Assembly: GCA_963642455.1 (NCBI GenBank) | Contig: CAVIGM010000004.1 | Span: forward strand, 1-64,000 | DNA: 64,000 nucleotides | Direction of reading: 5' to 3' | Source of the DNA: Crickella sp963642455 | Lineage (GTDB): Bacteria > Bacillota > Clostridia > Peptostreptococcales > Anaerovoracaceae | In this document: positions 15,431-24,117 of the stretch, one piece after another | Layout: the number at the start of each line of letters is the position of its first letter | Numbering within the stretch: position 1 is the stretch's first letter | Translations under genes and position numbers: made by a program | The notes under the pieces: generated by a model | The model's database searches: none | Told to the model about the DNA's origin: nothing | The model's input: only the letters and a program-made list of their open reading frames with translations

Positions 15431-16345
15431 CTATTTCGAGAAATGCTTATCGAAGGTTCCGTGCACCTTCTCGATTTCGGAAACGGAGATGAAGGCCGAA
15501 GGGTCGCAGCCTCGAAGAATTTCGACAGCCTTGTCGACCTCGTGCTTGGTGACGATGATGCTAACCACCTGAGTCTCGGTATCCGTATAAGCTCCTTTTG
15601 CCTGCCAATAGGTGATGCCGCGGTCAAGCTTAAGAGTGAGCTCCTTGCTTACATCCATATTCTTAGTATACATAAGAATCTGAATGTAGTGATTCTGCTT
15701 GTGGTATTTGTCCATCGCCCAGGAAAGAATCGCAGCAAAGAAAATCGAATATACTGCATTCTCGAGACCGTAGGCAAAGGCGCAAATCGTATAGATGCAG
15801 ATATTGATTATCATGTTCATGGTGCCCACGCTGAAGCCCGGCTTGGTGGATGAAAGAACCATTCCGATTACATCGCCAGCTCCGCAACCTGCACCGGAGG
15901 TGAGAACGAATCCTACGCCAATTCCGCCAAAGACACCTGCAGCTATGCAACCCATAACTTCATTTTCTATAATAGACGAGCTGAATACGGGAATTACTCC
16001 TATGAAAAGCGAAAGCACCGTGATAGATATGATCGTTCGGATTAAGAATTTCTTCCCGAGGGATTTCGCGCCAAAGATGAGGACGGGAATATTGATGCCC
16101 CAGTAGACGATGCCGAGCCACTCGACGCCCGGAATAGACGGAATATGCAGAATGTTTTCCATGAAGACGGCAATAAGCTGTGCGACGCCCATGGCACCGC
16201 TGCAATAAAGATTGAAAGGGGTCACGATGAAATTCATTGCTACAGCGAGCATTGCATTGCCAATGCAGATCATCACTATCTGCTTGCCCATTCTTGTCGA
16301 ATCTTTAGCGTCGATTGCATCATTGATCTTGCTTAATCTACTCAA
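15431..16345 (-). CDS. YitT family membrane protein (DUF161-DUF2179)
   Basis: Five or six membrane helices (for instance CIGNAMLAVAMNFIVTPFNL and GVFGGIGVGFVLTSGAG) are followed by a soluble C-terminal DUF2179 domain beginning near QILMYTKNMD and including ITYWQAKGAYT. The family is widespread in Firmicutes; proposed transport roles are unproven. I set the start at TTG 16345 because GAGAGGTAGG sits just upstream; an in-frame TTG at 16366 would add 7 residues. A second family member is at 24118-25029. A perfect 12-bp inverted repeat lies in the upstream region. Confidence 0.85.
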   Translation of the reverse strand: MSRLSKINDAIDAKDSTRMGKQIVMICIGNAMLAVAMNFIVTPFNLYCSGAMGVAQLIAVFMENILHIPSIPGVEWLGIVYWGINIPVLIFGAKSLGKKFLIRTIISITVLSLFIGVIPVFSSSIIENEVMGCIAAGVFGGIGVGFVLTSGAGCGAGDVIGMVLSSTKPGFSVGTMNMIINICIYTICAFAYGLENAVYSIFFAAILSWAMDKYHKQNHYIQILMYTKNMDVSKELTLKLDRGITYWQAKGAYTDTETQVVSIIVTKHEVDKAVEILRGCDPSAFISVSEIEKVHGTFDKHFSK

Positions 16346-16402
16346 TTTTCCTACCTCTCGATTCAAGTTATATATGCGAAGTTATATATAAGTTAAATAT
16401 AA

Positions 16403-16434
16403 GCTGTATAAATTATAAGTCAAATTTATACAGC
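16403..16434. promoter_or_regulatory. Perfect 12-bp inverted repeat upstream of yitT
   Basis: GCTGTATAAATT (16403-16414) and its exact reverse complement (16423-16434) flank an 8-bp loop. It lies between the yitT start and the agcS terminator, in the expected promoter zone of yitT. A repressor operator or an mRNA hairpin are both possible; no T run follows on the minus strand. Confidence 0.55.
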
Positions 16435-16474
16435 CAAGGGATATTATACAACTAAGCACTGCATTGTTAAAGAT

Positions 16475-16510
16475 ATAAAAAAAAGCGTAGCGGAAATTCC
16501 GCCACGCTTT
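16475..16510 (-). terminator. Rho-independent terminator of the AGCS transporter gene
   Basis: Read on the minus strand, AAAGCGTGGCGG, a short A/T loop and CCGCTACGCTTT form a strong stem with one mismatch, followed by a run of T. It lies about 45 bases after the transporter stop. Confidence 0.88.
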
Positions 16511-16553
16511 CTTCTAATCCGTTACTGTTTCGCTTCTGATGTTCGAAGCTTCC

Positions 16554-17954
16554 TTATGCTTCTTTGTCGAGCTTCTTAGCGTAGAAGTCCTTAACGAGCT
16601 CTACTACCTTAGGTGCAAGAAGTGCGAGGGCAATCAGGTTAGGAATTGCCATCAGACCATTGAATGTATCTGCAAGATCCCAGATGAGTCCGAGGTCTAA
16701 TGTAGCTCCTGCGATTGCAACGAGTGAGTAGAGAATAGTAAATATCTTAATTGACTTCGATCCGAAGAGGAACTCAACGCATCTTGCTCCATACAGTCCC
16801 CAGCCGAGTACAGTTGAGAATGCGAAGCAGATAATAGCTACAGCTGCGAAGATTGATACCCAGTTGCCGTAGATTGATGTGAAGCCAGCGATTGTAAGCT
16901 CAGCACCTGCTGCCTCGCCATAGTTGAATCCGATGCCGCTGCAGAGAATGATAAGAGCTGTCATTGTGCAGATAACGATTGTGTCAGCAAATACTTCGAA
17001 TACTCCGAAGAATCCCTGCTTAACAGGATGGTCAACGTCTGCTGTTGCGTGAGCGATTGAGCCTGAACCAAGACCTGCCTCGTTAGAGAAGATACCTCTT
17101 GAGATACCTTTCTGCATTGCGATGAACATTCCACCAACTGCACCACCTGTTACAGCGGAAGGATTGAATGCACCTTCAAAGATTGCCTTGAATACTGCAG
17201 GAATTGAATCAATTCTTACGATTATTACACCAAGTCCAAGGATGATGTAGAGAATAGCCATAAATGGTACGAGCTTCTCTGTTACAGATCCGAGTCTCTT
17301 GATTCCTCCAAGAAGAACAACAAGAAGAGTTATGGTGATAATGATACCGATTATAAGGTTGAATCCGCCGTGGTGGTTAGGATCAATCAGATTGTAGTTA
17401 ATGAGAGCTGTATCGATTGAAGATACAATTGTATTAACCTGAGTTGTATTACCGATACCGAAACAAGCAATAGCGCCGAATCCAGCGAATGCGTATGCGA
17501 GCCAGTGCCAACTCTTGCTGAGACCGTTCTTGATGTAATACATAGGTCCGCCAACATAGTCGCCGTGCTCATTTACTTCTCTATAGTGTACAGCGAGTGT
17601 AACTTCTGAGAACTTAGTGCACATTCCGAGCAGGGCCGAAATCCACATCCAGAAAACTGCTCCAGGTCCACCGATTGCGATAGCTCCGGCAACTCCGGCG
17701 ATGTTTCCTGTTCCTACTGTAGCGGCAAGGGCGGTACATACAGCCTGGAATGGTGTGATAGCGCCTTCCTTCGCCTCTGACTTCTTGAACATCTTTCCAA
17801 GAGTAGACTTAATAGCATAACCGAATTTGGTGAACTGGATGCCCTTGTTGCGTATTGTCAGATATGAACCAACGCCGAGGATACATGCCATAGCAGGAAC
17901 GCCCCATACAATGCCGTTAACTATGGAGTTCACATTTGCAATTGTCTCTAACAT
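16554..17954 (-). CDS. AGCS family sodium:alanine/glycine symporter
   Basis: The 466-residue carrier has about 11 membrane helices. The family signature region is clear: ALAATVGTGNIAGVAGAI and GGPGAVFWMW, then YVGGPMYYIKNGL and RGIFSNEAGLGSGSIAHA. Members import alanine or glycine with sodium or protons. The start ATG has AAGGAGAAA upstream on the minus strand. I looked for a glycine riboswitch in the 260-base leader region and saw none. The gene has its own terminator and is divergent from the EamA transporter. Confidence 0.93.
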   Translation of the reverse strand: MLETIANVNSIVNGIVWGVPAMACILGVGSYLTIRNKGIQFTKFGYAIKSTLGKMFKKSEAKEGAITPFQAVCTALAATVGTGNIAGVAGAIAIGGPGAVFWMWISALLGMCTKFSEVTLAVHYREVNEHGDYVGGPMYYIKNGLSKSWHWLAYAFAGFGAIACFGIGNTTQVNTIVSSIDTALINYNLIDPNHHGGFNLIIGIIITITLLVVLLGGIKRLGSVTEKLVPFMAILYIILGLGVIIVRIDSIPAVFKAIFEGAFNPSAVTGGAVGGMFIAMQKGISRGIFSNEAGLGSGSIAHATADVDHPVKQGFFGVFEVFADTIVICTMTALIILCSGIGFNYGEAAGAELTIAGFTSIYGNWVSIFAAVAIICFAFSTVLGWGLYGARCVEFLFGSKSIKIFTILYSLVAIAGATLDLGLIWDLADTFNGLMAIPNLIALALLAPKVVELVKDFYAKKLDKEA

Positions 17955-18146
17955 AATATTTCTCCTTAATTTCCTTAGTTGTAGCTTCTTAGAATTATTA
18001 GAAAAAAGCTTCCTAAATGGGTTGCTTGCGAGTTATGCGCCTCCCAAGCACAAGTGTATGATAATCAATACAATCCGATACGTCAATAAAATATAATGTT
18101 TTTTTATGTTCGTTTTGTTATTAACAAACAAACAATTTTGTATTTT

Positions 18147-18173
18147 TTTGTTTTTTTATGTCAAAAAAACAAA
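18147..18173. promoter_or_regulatory. AT-only 11-bp dyad between divergent transporter genes
   Basis: TTTGTTTTTTT (18147-18157) and AAAAAAACAAA (18163-18173) are exact reverse complements around a 5-base loop. The surrounding 60 bases are A/T-rich tracts. It could act as a bidirectional terminator, an operator or a bent promoter region. Confidence 0.5.
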
Positions 18174-18215
18174 GTGTGGCGCAGCATCCAAGCAAGTGTT
18201 AGAATATGAATTGCT

Positions 18216-19076
18216 ATGAATAACAAACTCAAATTACTACTAATTTATCTGCTCTTTGGAACAATCGGAGCTATATCGAGGCTCATCGATATGCCATCGA
18301 GCATTATATGTCTTGGAAGAGCGGTTCTCGCAGTTGTGACAATCGCTCTGATTCTTGTTGCGAAGGGTAGGAAGGTCGACTGGAAGGCCGTTCGCCGCAA
18401 TCTGCCGATTCTTCTCGCCTCGGGCGCTTGCATGTGCATCAACTGGGTTTCTCAATTCGAATCCTTCCGATACACGACAATAGCAACTGCCACGCTTTGC
18501 TACTATATGCAGCCGATTTTTTTCATCATAGGCGCCGCACTTGTATATAAAGAGAGGCTCTCATTGAAAAAAGTCCTTTGCATTCTTGTTGCTTTCTCGG
18601 GAATGATACTCGTCTCTGGCGTCATAGAGGTGGGGCTCGACCTTGCCGAGCTGAGAGGCGTGCTCTTTGCGATACTCGGAGCGCTTTTCTATGCGACGGT
18701 CGTTCTTCTGAACAAGAATCTGCAAGGAATTGATTCTATGGACTCGACCATGATTCAGCTCGCTATAACTTCCGTGATTATGATGCCGTATACCGTGGTG
18801 ACGGGAGATATTCATAAGATCAACTTCACATTGATAGGAATAATCGCGCTTGTTGTCCTCGGCGTGCTTCATACGGGAATTTCGTATTGCATATATTTCG
18901 ATACGATAAGAAAGCTCGATGCGCAGTCTGTCGCTATCATCGGCTATGTTGATCCTGTCGAGGCGGTGCTTCTCTCGGCGTTCCTTTTGCATGAGCCGAC
19001 TAACATATTCACATGGATTGGGGCGCTTATGATTCTGGGTGCAACGGCAATAAGTGAATTATGTATAAAAAAGTGA
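18216..19076 (+). CDS. EamA-type drug/metabolite transporter (DMT) family permease
   Basis: The 286-residue protein has ten predicted helices in two EamA halves. Examples are AVLAVVTIALILVAKG, the half-1 end LVAFSGMILVSGVIEVGL and the second-half motif YVDPVEAVLLSAFLLHEP. The conserved glycine-rich helix ends and SVAIIGYVDPVEA are typical. DMT carriers export or import amino acids, sugars or drugs; the substrate cannot be deduced. The ribosome site is weak. Confidence 0.85.
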   Translation: MNNKLKLLLIYLLFGTIGAISRLIDMPSSIICLGRAVLAVVTIALILVAKGRKVDWKAVRRNLPILLASGACMCINWVSQFESFRYTTIATATLCYYMQPIFFIIGAALVYKERLSLKKVLCILVAFSGMILVSGVIEVGLDLAELRGVLFAILGALFYATVVLLNKNLQGIDSMDSTMIQLAITSVIMMPYTVVTGDIHKINFTLIGIIALVVLGVLHTGISYCIYFDTIRKLDAQSVAIIGYVDPVEAVLLSAFLLHEPTNIFTWIGALMILGATAISELCIKK

Positions 19077-19082
19077 CAAAAT

Positions 19083-19112
19083 GTGACAATAAACGCTATG
19101 TTATGGTAAAAT
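19083..19112 (+). promoter_or_regulatory. Candidate promoter with extended -10
   Basis: GTGACA (19083-19088), an 18-bp spacer and TGGTAAAAT (-10 at 19107-19112) lie about 40 bp before the next gene. Confidence 0.5.
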
Positions 19113-19153
19113 ATTTAGGATTGTAATTAGAATATTGAAAGGAAATATTATAA

Positions 19154-20242
19154 ATGAAAAAAGATAGAATTCAGTTGATACTCGGAATTATGTTAATCTT
19201 CTTTGGCGTCGTTTCCCTGACTGTCGACAAATTCATTTTCGCCTTTGTGGGCTTGTTAGCAGGAATTGCGGTTATCGTTGTCGGCAGAGGAACGGGCTCG
19301 TTTAACGAGAGAAGTCAGTATGATAAGGTTATCAAGAACGCGGATATCAGCATAGACAGCCTATATGATCATCTTGCAAATATGGATACGCATCTTGGCA
19401 AGTGTTGGCTCTGCGAGCATAAGGATTTCGACGGCAAGATTATTGCTTTCGGACCATCGATTTTCGGAGATATTGTATATATTGCAAGGAATACGAAGAA
19501 GAACTATCTCGAAATTAAGCTCATAAGCTCGCCTGCTAAGCTCAAATATGACGAGAGCGATAATTGGAGATTCGACAAGCTTATCGACACTAAGACTGTT
19601 GTTGTAAGCCCAAGGAATTATTCGAACTTCGCTTCGTACAAGCTCGTTTCGACTGTTTTTCTAAATGACCTTGTCGAAATCATAGAGACTTACATTGAGA
19701 ACCCTGCAAAGGCGGCTCCTAAGGAAATCAACAAATTCAACTGCTATATGCACAATAGCAATGACGGATATCTTAGAGACAGTGAGTACAATGAGATTTG
19801 CCGAGTTGAGAAGACCGTCAAGCCGTTCAATGTTGAACTCATCGATGAAGAGGGAAGCGTTCTTGCCTCCGTTGTAACAACAAACGAGAATTATTTCGAT
19901 TTGACGACCGCTACTTTTGAAATGTATGCAGACGGACAGCACTATGCTCATATCAGACACGACCATAAGGCTGCAAGCGATACATATATCATTTCTACTG
20001 ATGATGGCGAGGAATTTGTTACTAAGTGCTTCATGGCTGTAAGCCGTGCAAATGTATCAGCTAATTTCGTTATAGAAAAAGACGGAAAGAGGCTCGCCGT
20101 AATCGGTGGTTCGCCTAAGCTTGAGTTCGAGGACGTTGGTCGTGCGCAGAACGATATCATCTGCAGTATGGATGATGATTACCTTATTCTGTATGCCACA
20201 ATTCAGCTCTTTATCATGGCCGCAAGCCAGTGGCTCAGATAA
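19154..20242 (+). CDS. Membrane-anchored protein of unknown function, possible tubby/LURP-like C-domain
   Basis: The 362-residue protein has two close membrane helices at the N-terminus (about residues 6-22 and 28-44), then a soluble cytoplasmic part. Residues 70-180 contain CWLCEHKD and a long beta/alpha stretch I do not recognise. Residues 215-355 are a string of beta strands ending in a hydrophobic helix (LILYATIQLFIMAASQW), a layout like the LURP-one/tubby-like fold; this is a guess from pattern only. Promoter and ribosome site (GAAAGG) are good. It precedes a universal-stress-like gene and may be cotranscribed across the 11-bp repeat array. Confidence 0.6.
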   Translation: MKKDRIQLILGIMLIFFGVVSLTVDKFIFAFVGLLAGIAVIVVGRGTGSFNERSQYDKVIKNADISIDSLYDHLANMDTHLGKCWLCEHKDFDGKIIAFGPSIFGDIVYIARNTKKNYLEIKLISSPAKLKYDESDNWRFDKLIDTKTVVVSPRNYSNFASYKLVSTVFLNDLVEIIETYIENPAKAAPKEINKFNCYMHNSNDGYLRDSEYNEICRVEKTVKPFNVELIDEEGSVLASVVTTNENYFDLTTATFEMYADGQHYAHIRHDHKAASDTYIISTDDGEEFVTKCFMAVSRANVSANFVIEKDGKRLAVIGGSPKLEFEDVGRAQNDIICSMDDDYLILYATIQLFIMAASQWLR

Positions 20243-20253
20243 TTTAATCAGAT

Positions 20254-20323
20254 GTCAGACAGAAGTCAGACAGAAGTCAGAAAGAAGTCAGAAAGAATTC
20301 AGTCAGATATTAGACAGAAGTCA
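20254..20323 (+). repeat. Post-stop 11-bp tandem array (GTCAGACAGAA type)
   Basis: Six 11-bp units start at 20254, 20265, 20276, 20287, 20298 and 20309, followed by a partial unit. The array begins 11 bases after the previous stop. Downstream is the ribosome site of the next gene. Confidence 0.85.
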
Positions 20324-20360
20324 AATATAAGAATCGCAGGAATTTGAAGGGAGAATCGAG

Positions 20361-21140
20361 ATGAAAAGAATACTTCTTCCACTTGAAGAAACAGAGCGCA
20401 GCTTGAAGGCTCTTGGCAAGCTCAAGCAGCAATATTCACCTGACGAGGTAGAGGTAGTTCTTCTCATGGTTGATGAGAAGATTGGCTATACTACTAACAA
20501 GGAAATAAGCGAGCGTGCTGTTGTTGATCTCAATCAGAAGCTTGATCTTGTTGCCAGCGCACTTGACGGCTACAAGGTAATCAAGAAGGCTGATCTTGGT
20601 AAAGCAGGCCAGAAGATTATATCTTGCGCTAAAGACTATGGTGTAGATATGATAATGATGGCAAGATCCTCTAAGGACGATATGCGTTATCTTCTCGGAA
20701 GAACAACCGAGTATGTTCTTACAAGGGCAAATTGCGATGTCGTTATCGTTTCGGAGACAGAGGGAAGTGACAGAGAATACAGAGGCCTTATATATAGAAA
20801 AGCTTCAAGCCTTGTTAATCTCAGAGGCCAGCTTAGCCAGAAGCAGAGCGAGTGCTTAATCCCAAGTGTTTCCGCAGATTGCATCTATCATATCGAGGTA
20901 GTAAGAGGCAGAATCAGATTCGTTCATAAATGCTACAATCCGGAGACTCGAAATTGGGATCTTCCTCCTGCAAACGGCGAGGATGAAGCCTTCGATATCA
21001 CGGCAGGCATGAGTGTTGACATTCCAGTCAAGGCACACAGCGTTGACGGCAAGGCAGACCGCCTCAGAATTGTTAACCGCAATATGAAGACGGAGGCAGT
21101 ATTTAATTACAGGATTTCCGCAAATACCAAGGAACAATAA
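20361..21140 (+). CDS. UspA-like domain protein with an unrecognised C-terminal domain
   Basis: The 259-residue protein begins with a universal-stress-protein fold (MKRILLPLEETERSLKAL, then IISCAKDYGVDMIMMARSS and LLGRTTEYVLTRANCDVVIV). The nucleotide-binding G-x2-G-x9-G-S/T signature is degenerate (ARSSKDDMRYLLGRTTE), so it may belong to the non-ATP-binding class. Residues 140-259 form a separate domain with a Cys-bearing segment (SADCIYHIEVVRGR) and a beta-rich tail, which I do not recognise. UspA proteins in many anaerobes sit with transporters as regulators. A hairpin follows the gene. Confidence 0.7.
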   Translation: MKRILLPLEETERSLKALGKLKQQYSPDEVEVVLLMVDEKIGYTTNKEISERAVVDLNQKLDLVASALDGYKVIKKADLGKAGQKIISCAKDYGVDMIMMARSSKDDMRYLLGRTTEYVLTRANCDVVIVSETEGSDREYRGLIYRKASSLVNLRGQLSQKQSECLIPSVSADCIYHIEVVRGRIRFVHKCYNPETRNWDLPPANGEDEAFDITAGMSVDIPVKAHSVDGKADRLRIVNRNMKTEAVFNYRISANTKEQ

Positions 21141-21151
21141 TATGAATCAGC

Positions 21152-21171
21152 AGGGGCTTTCGCAAGCCCCT
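21152..21171 (+). terminator. GC-rich hairpin after the UspA-like gene
   Basis: AGGGGCTT, loop TCGC, AAGCCCCT. The 8-bp stem is perfect but the following tract (CTTCGAAATT) is poor in T, so termination may be partial. Confidence 0.6.
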
Positions 21172-21202
21172 CTTCGAAATTATAGGAGAACCACAGAATC
21201 AC

Positions 21203-21865
21203 ATGGAGAATCATATAGATAATCTTATGGAGAATCATACGGAGAAGGCCATACTTGCTTCACGCAACAAGGGCAAGATCAAAGAAATAGGAGAAATCCT
21301 AAGCAAATATAATATGACAGTCGTTTCGAGAGATGATGCTGGACTTCCGACCGATGAAGTAGAAGAGACCGGAGAGACTTTTGAAGAGAACTCATATATA
21401 AAGGCGAAGGCGATTCTCGATATTGCAGGCGTGCCAACCGTTGCGGACGACAGCGGACTTATGGTAGATGCCTTAGATGGAGCACCTGGCGTATATTCTG
21501 CAAGATATGCAGGAGAACATTGCACTTACGAGGATAATAACAGGAAGCTTCTTGCCGCTCTTGAGGGCGTGCCCGAAGAGCAAAGAACCGCAAGATTTGT
21601 AAGTGTGATCACGATGCTGTGGCCTGATGGACACAAGGTCGTTGCAAGAGGCGAGTGCGAGGGCAGAATTCTGACGGAGGTCAGAGGAGCAGGCGGCTTC
21701 GGATACGATCCGATTTTCGTGCCAAATGGATACGATATAAGCTTCGGAGAAATGAGCCCCGAGGAGAAGAACAAGATAAGCCATAGAGCGAAGGCTCTTG
21801 AGAAGCTCGAAGCAATTCTCGGATGTGAGAGCAAAGAGCAAGTAAGCAAGAGCGAAATCAAATAG
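21203..21865 (+). CDS. rdgB: RdgB/HAM1 family XTP/dITP pyrophosphatase
   Basis: The 220-residue enzyme cleans deaminated purine triphosphates from the nucleotide pool. Motifs: SRNKGKIKEIGEIL for substrate phosphates, DDSGLMVDALDGAPGVYSAR for the catalytic Asp and purine pocket, GFGYDPIF, and KNKISHRAKAL at the C-terminus. The start is uncertain: ATG 21203 and ATG 21227 are both in frame and each begins with the same codons (a small duplication), giving an N-terminus longer than usual. AGGAGA at 21184 favours 21203. Its 3' end is partly repeated in the following spacer. Confidence 0.92.
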   Translation: MENHIDNLMENHTEKAILASRNKGKIKEIGEILSKYNMTVVSRDDAGLPTDEVEETGETFEENSYIKAKAILDIAGVPTVADDSGLMVDALDGAPGVYSARYAGEHCTYEDNNRKLLAALEGVPEEQRTARFVSVITMLWPDGHKVVARGECEGRILTEVRGAGGFGYDPIFVPNGYDISFGEMSPEEKNKISHRAKALEKLEAILGCESKEQVSKSEIK

Positions 21866-21943
21866 CAAATCGATTCTCGGATGCGAGAACGAGAACAAGA
21901 TTAAGATTGGAAACAAGTACGCAAGAGCGAACAATCAAGACGA
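21866..21943 (+). repeat. Partial duplicate of the rdgB 3' end
   Basis: From about 21870 the spacer repeats the last 50 bases of rdgB imperfectly: ATTCTCGGATG then GAGA, later AAGTA(C)GCAAGAGCGAA, against the originals at 21817 and 21840. The copy is no longer in frame. It starts about 4 bases after the rdgB stop. Confidence 0.7.
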
Positions 21944-23095
21944 ATGGATAAAGACGATAAGCGCAGATCTAAATTTGAAGAAAGGCAGCGACAGAGGCAG
22001 CAGGAGTACGAGGACGTTCGAAGCTCTGTCAAAAGACCGATGACGGAAGACGAGCCTAAGCTTAAACTGACATGGAGAAGATTTGTCAGGATGGGTTTTC
22101 ATGTCTTTAGACAGATTGACGATCCTTATTATGCTGGCTTCGCTTCACAGATTGCATACTTCTTCTTCATGTCAATCGTGCCGTCTCTAATCTTGCTGAC
22201 ACAGATGCTCGGACTTTTCGATATTTCTCTTGATGCCATTACAGGCTGGATACATAGGAATATGGGCAAGCACATGGGCGCTGTTGTCGACAACCTATTC
22301 AGCGCAACAAATGTAGACGCGACGAACTTATTCATGGGTATAATTGCTCTTTGGTCTGCATCAAGTCTTGTTTTCTCACTTTCGAGATTGTTCAGCTATA
22401 CACTGAGCAACGGAAGGTACCGCTTCAGCTTCTTCAAGGAGAGAATAAGAGCAATACCTATCGCTTTATTATCTATAATAATTATCGCAGGTGCTCTTAT
22501 CGTGCTTGTATATGGTGAGCTGATTTTCAAGCATGTATTCGGGGAGACTATGATGGTTGAACTCATCTTGAGGATGAGCTGGCCCGGATATTTATTCCTA
22601 TTCTTTGTAATGGCCTACGAAATATATATGATATTGCCGAGGTTCAGAGTTCCGGCAAGATCGATGCTGCCTGGTACTTGCGTGGCAGCCTTCGGACTAC
22701 TTGCAATTACGGAAATCTATTCAAGATATATTGATTATGCAACTAATTACGACATTCTCTATGGATCTTTCGCAAATATCATCGCTATGCTCTTGTGGTT
22801 CTATCTAATTGCATGGGTAATGGAGCTTGGCATGATGTTCAATAAGTCATGGGATATCTATATGGCAAGAGGGCGCTTGTCTCCTAAGAAAATCAAGGCA
22901 TACATTCTCGACAGTGTAGATGGAGACGAGAAAAGACTGACACATTATTATTATTCGGAAGGTCTTCATATCGACAAAACGGTCAACACCATTGCTGTTA
23001 ATTTGAGCAGGTATTGCGTTGAAGGCTTCAACGAGGTGAGGGATACTTTCCCAGATAAATACGACGGAGCGCCGGACAGGGAAAGAGACAGTTAA
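21944..23095 (+). CDS. YihY/BrkB family membrane protein
   Basis: The 383-residue protein has a charged N-terminal tail (about 45 residues), then six membrane helices. The family signature DPYYAGFASQIAYFFFMSIV with VPSLILLTQ is clear, followed by a second conserved block ANIIAMLLWFYLIAWVMELG. The C-terminal 90 residues are hydrophilic. The family (UPF0761) was once called RNase BN in error; its function is unknown. The ribosome site is weak. It lies between rdgB and a lipid kinase in one orientation. Confidence 0.85.
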   Translation: MDKDDKRRSKFEERQRQRQQEYEDVRSSVKRPMTEDEPKLKLTWRRFVRMGFHVFRQIDDPYYAGFASQIAYFFFMSIVPSLILLTQMLGLFDISLDAITGWIHRNMGKHMGAVVDNLFSATNVDATNLFMGIIALWSASSLVFSLSRLFSYTLSNGRYRFSFFKERIRAIPIALLSIIIIAGALIVLVYGELIFKHVFGETMMVELILRMSWPGYLFLFFVMAYEIYMILPRFRVPARSMLPGTCVAAFGLLAITEIYSRYIDYATNYDILYGSFANIIAMLLWFYLIAWVMELGMMFNKSWDIYMARGRLSPKKIKAYILDSVDGDEKRLTHYYYSEGLHIDKTVNTIAVNLSRYCVEGFNEVRDTFPDKYDGAPDRERDS

Positions 23096-23146
23096 CCAAG
23101 ATAAGCACGGGAAATTTGGAATAAATTCGAGAATTGAGGGTAAATA

Positions 23147-24040
23147 ATGAGAATTCTTTTAATAATAAATCCAAGATCGGGAACAATGCAGGCAGCGAAG
23201 ATGCTATCAGATATAATTCAAATGTATTCTGATGCGGGCCATCTTACGACGGTTATGATGACAGGCGCAAGAGGAGACGCAACAGAGTTTGTAAAGAAAT
23301 ATCATGACGTAGCTGATATAATCGTCTGCTCCGGTGGAGATGGAACGTATAACGAAATAATGCAAGGCTGCCTCGAATGTGGTCTGGATATTCCAATCGG
23401 CTATATCCCATCTGGCAGCACGAATGATTTCGCAGCCTCGGTGGGACTTGCGAAGGGCATACTTGCGGCGGCCGAAAGAACGATAATCGGCAAGCCACGA
23501 ACCCTCGATGTCGGTAACTTCAACGGAAGATATTTTTCCTATGTTGCATCCTTCGGCGCTTTTACAAGCACATCATACAGCGTTCCGCAGAATCTGAAGA
23601 ACATGCTCGGGCACATGGCTTATGTGCTGCAGGGCATGAGAGACATCGTCGGAATTAAGTCGATTAAGGCGAGAATCATTTGTGATGAGGGAACACCGAA
23701 TGAGCAAATCTGTGAGGACGAATACATCTTCGGTGCGGTTTGCAATTCTACTTCCTTCGCGGGAATACTTAAGCTCGACCACTTCGATGTAGATATGAAC
23801 GACGGGCTGATGGAGGTCCTTCTTGTTAAGACACCAAGAAGCATTGTTGAGCTCAACGACATAGTCGTAAATATGATGGACGGCAAGCTCGACTCCGAGA
23901 AGATTGAATTCTTCAGCGCAAGGAATATTAGAGTTGAGATTGAGCCAGGTACACACTGGACGCTTGACGGAGAATATGAAGAGGGTGCTGATACGGTCGA
24001 GATTAAGACGGTAAGAAGCGCGGTTAAGCTAATCGTATAG
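23147..24040 (+). CDS. YegS/DgkB family lipid kinase
   Basis: This 297-residue diacylglycerol-kinase-like enzyme has NPRSGTMQAAKML near the N-terminus, the catalytic loop CSGGDGTYNEIMQG, the substrate loop PSGSTNDFA and a C-terminal beta-sandwich ending near THWTLDGEYEEG. It probably phosphorylates diacylglycerol to recycle it into phospholipids (DgkB role in Gram-positives), but family members act on other lipids too. Ribosome site GAGGG. A five-unit 10-bp array follows its stop. Confidence 0.9.
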   Translation: MRILLIINPRSGTMQAAKMLSDIIQMYSDAGHLTTVMMTGARGDATEFVKKYHDVADIIVCSGGDGTYNEIMQGCLECGLDIPIGYIPSGSTNDFAASVGLAKGILAAAERTIIGKPRTLDVGNFNGRYFSYVASFGAFTSTSYSVPQNLKNMLGHMAYVLQGMRDIVGIKSIKARIICDEGTPNEQICEDEYIFGAVCNSTSFAGILKLDHFDVDMNDGLMEVLLVKTPRSIVELNDIVVNMMDGKLDSEKIEFFSARNIRVEIEPGTHWTLDGEYEEGADTVEIKTVRSAVKLIV

Positions 24041-24050
24041 ACTGGATGTG

Positions 24051-24100
24051 CGAATTTTGTCGAATTATGACGAATTGCAACGAATTATAGCGAATTATTG
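24051..24100 (+). repeat. Five exact 10-bp units (CGAATTNNNN) after the lipid kinase
   Basis: CGAATT occurs at 24051, 24061, 24071, 24081 and 24091, each followed by four variable bases. The array starts 10 bases after the stop and ends 17 bases before the ATG of the next gene. The period equals one helical turn. Confidence 0.9.
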
Positions 24101-24117
24101 GGAGCAGCGGGAGAGAA

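Noticed and set aside
17955..18215. Glycine riboswitch upstream of the AGCS transporter
   Set aside because: The region is mostly A/T tracts and I saw none of the paired glycine-aptamer motifs.
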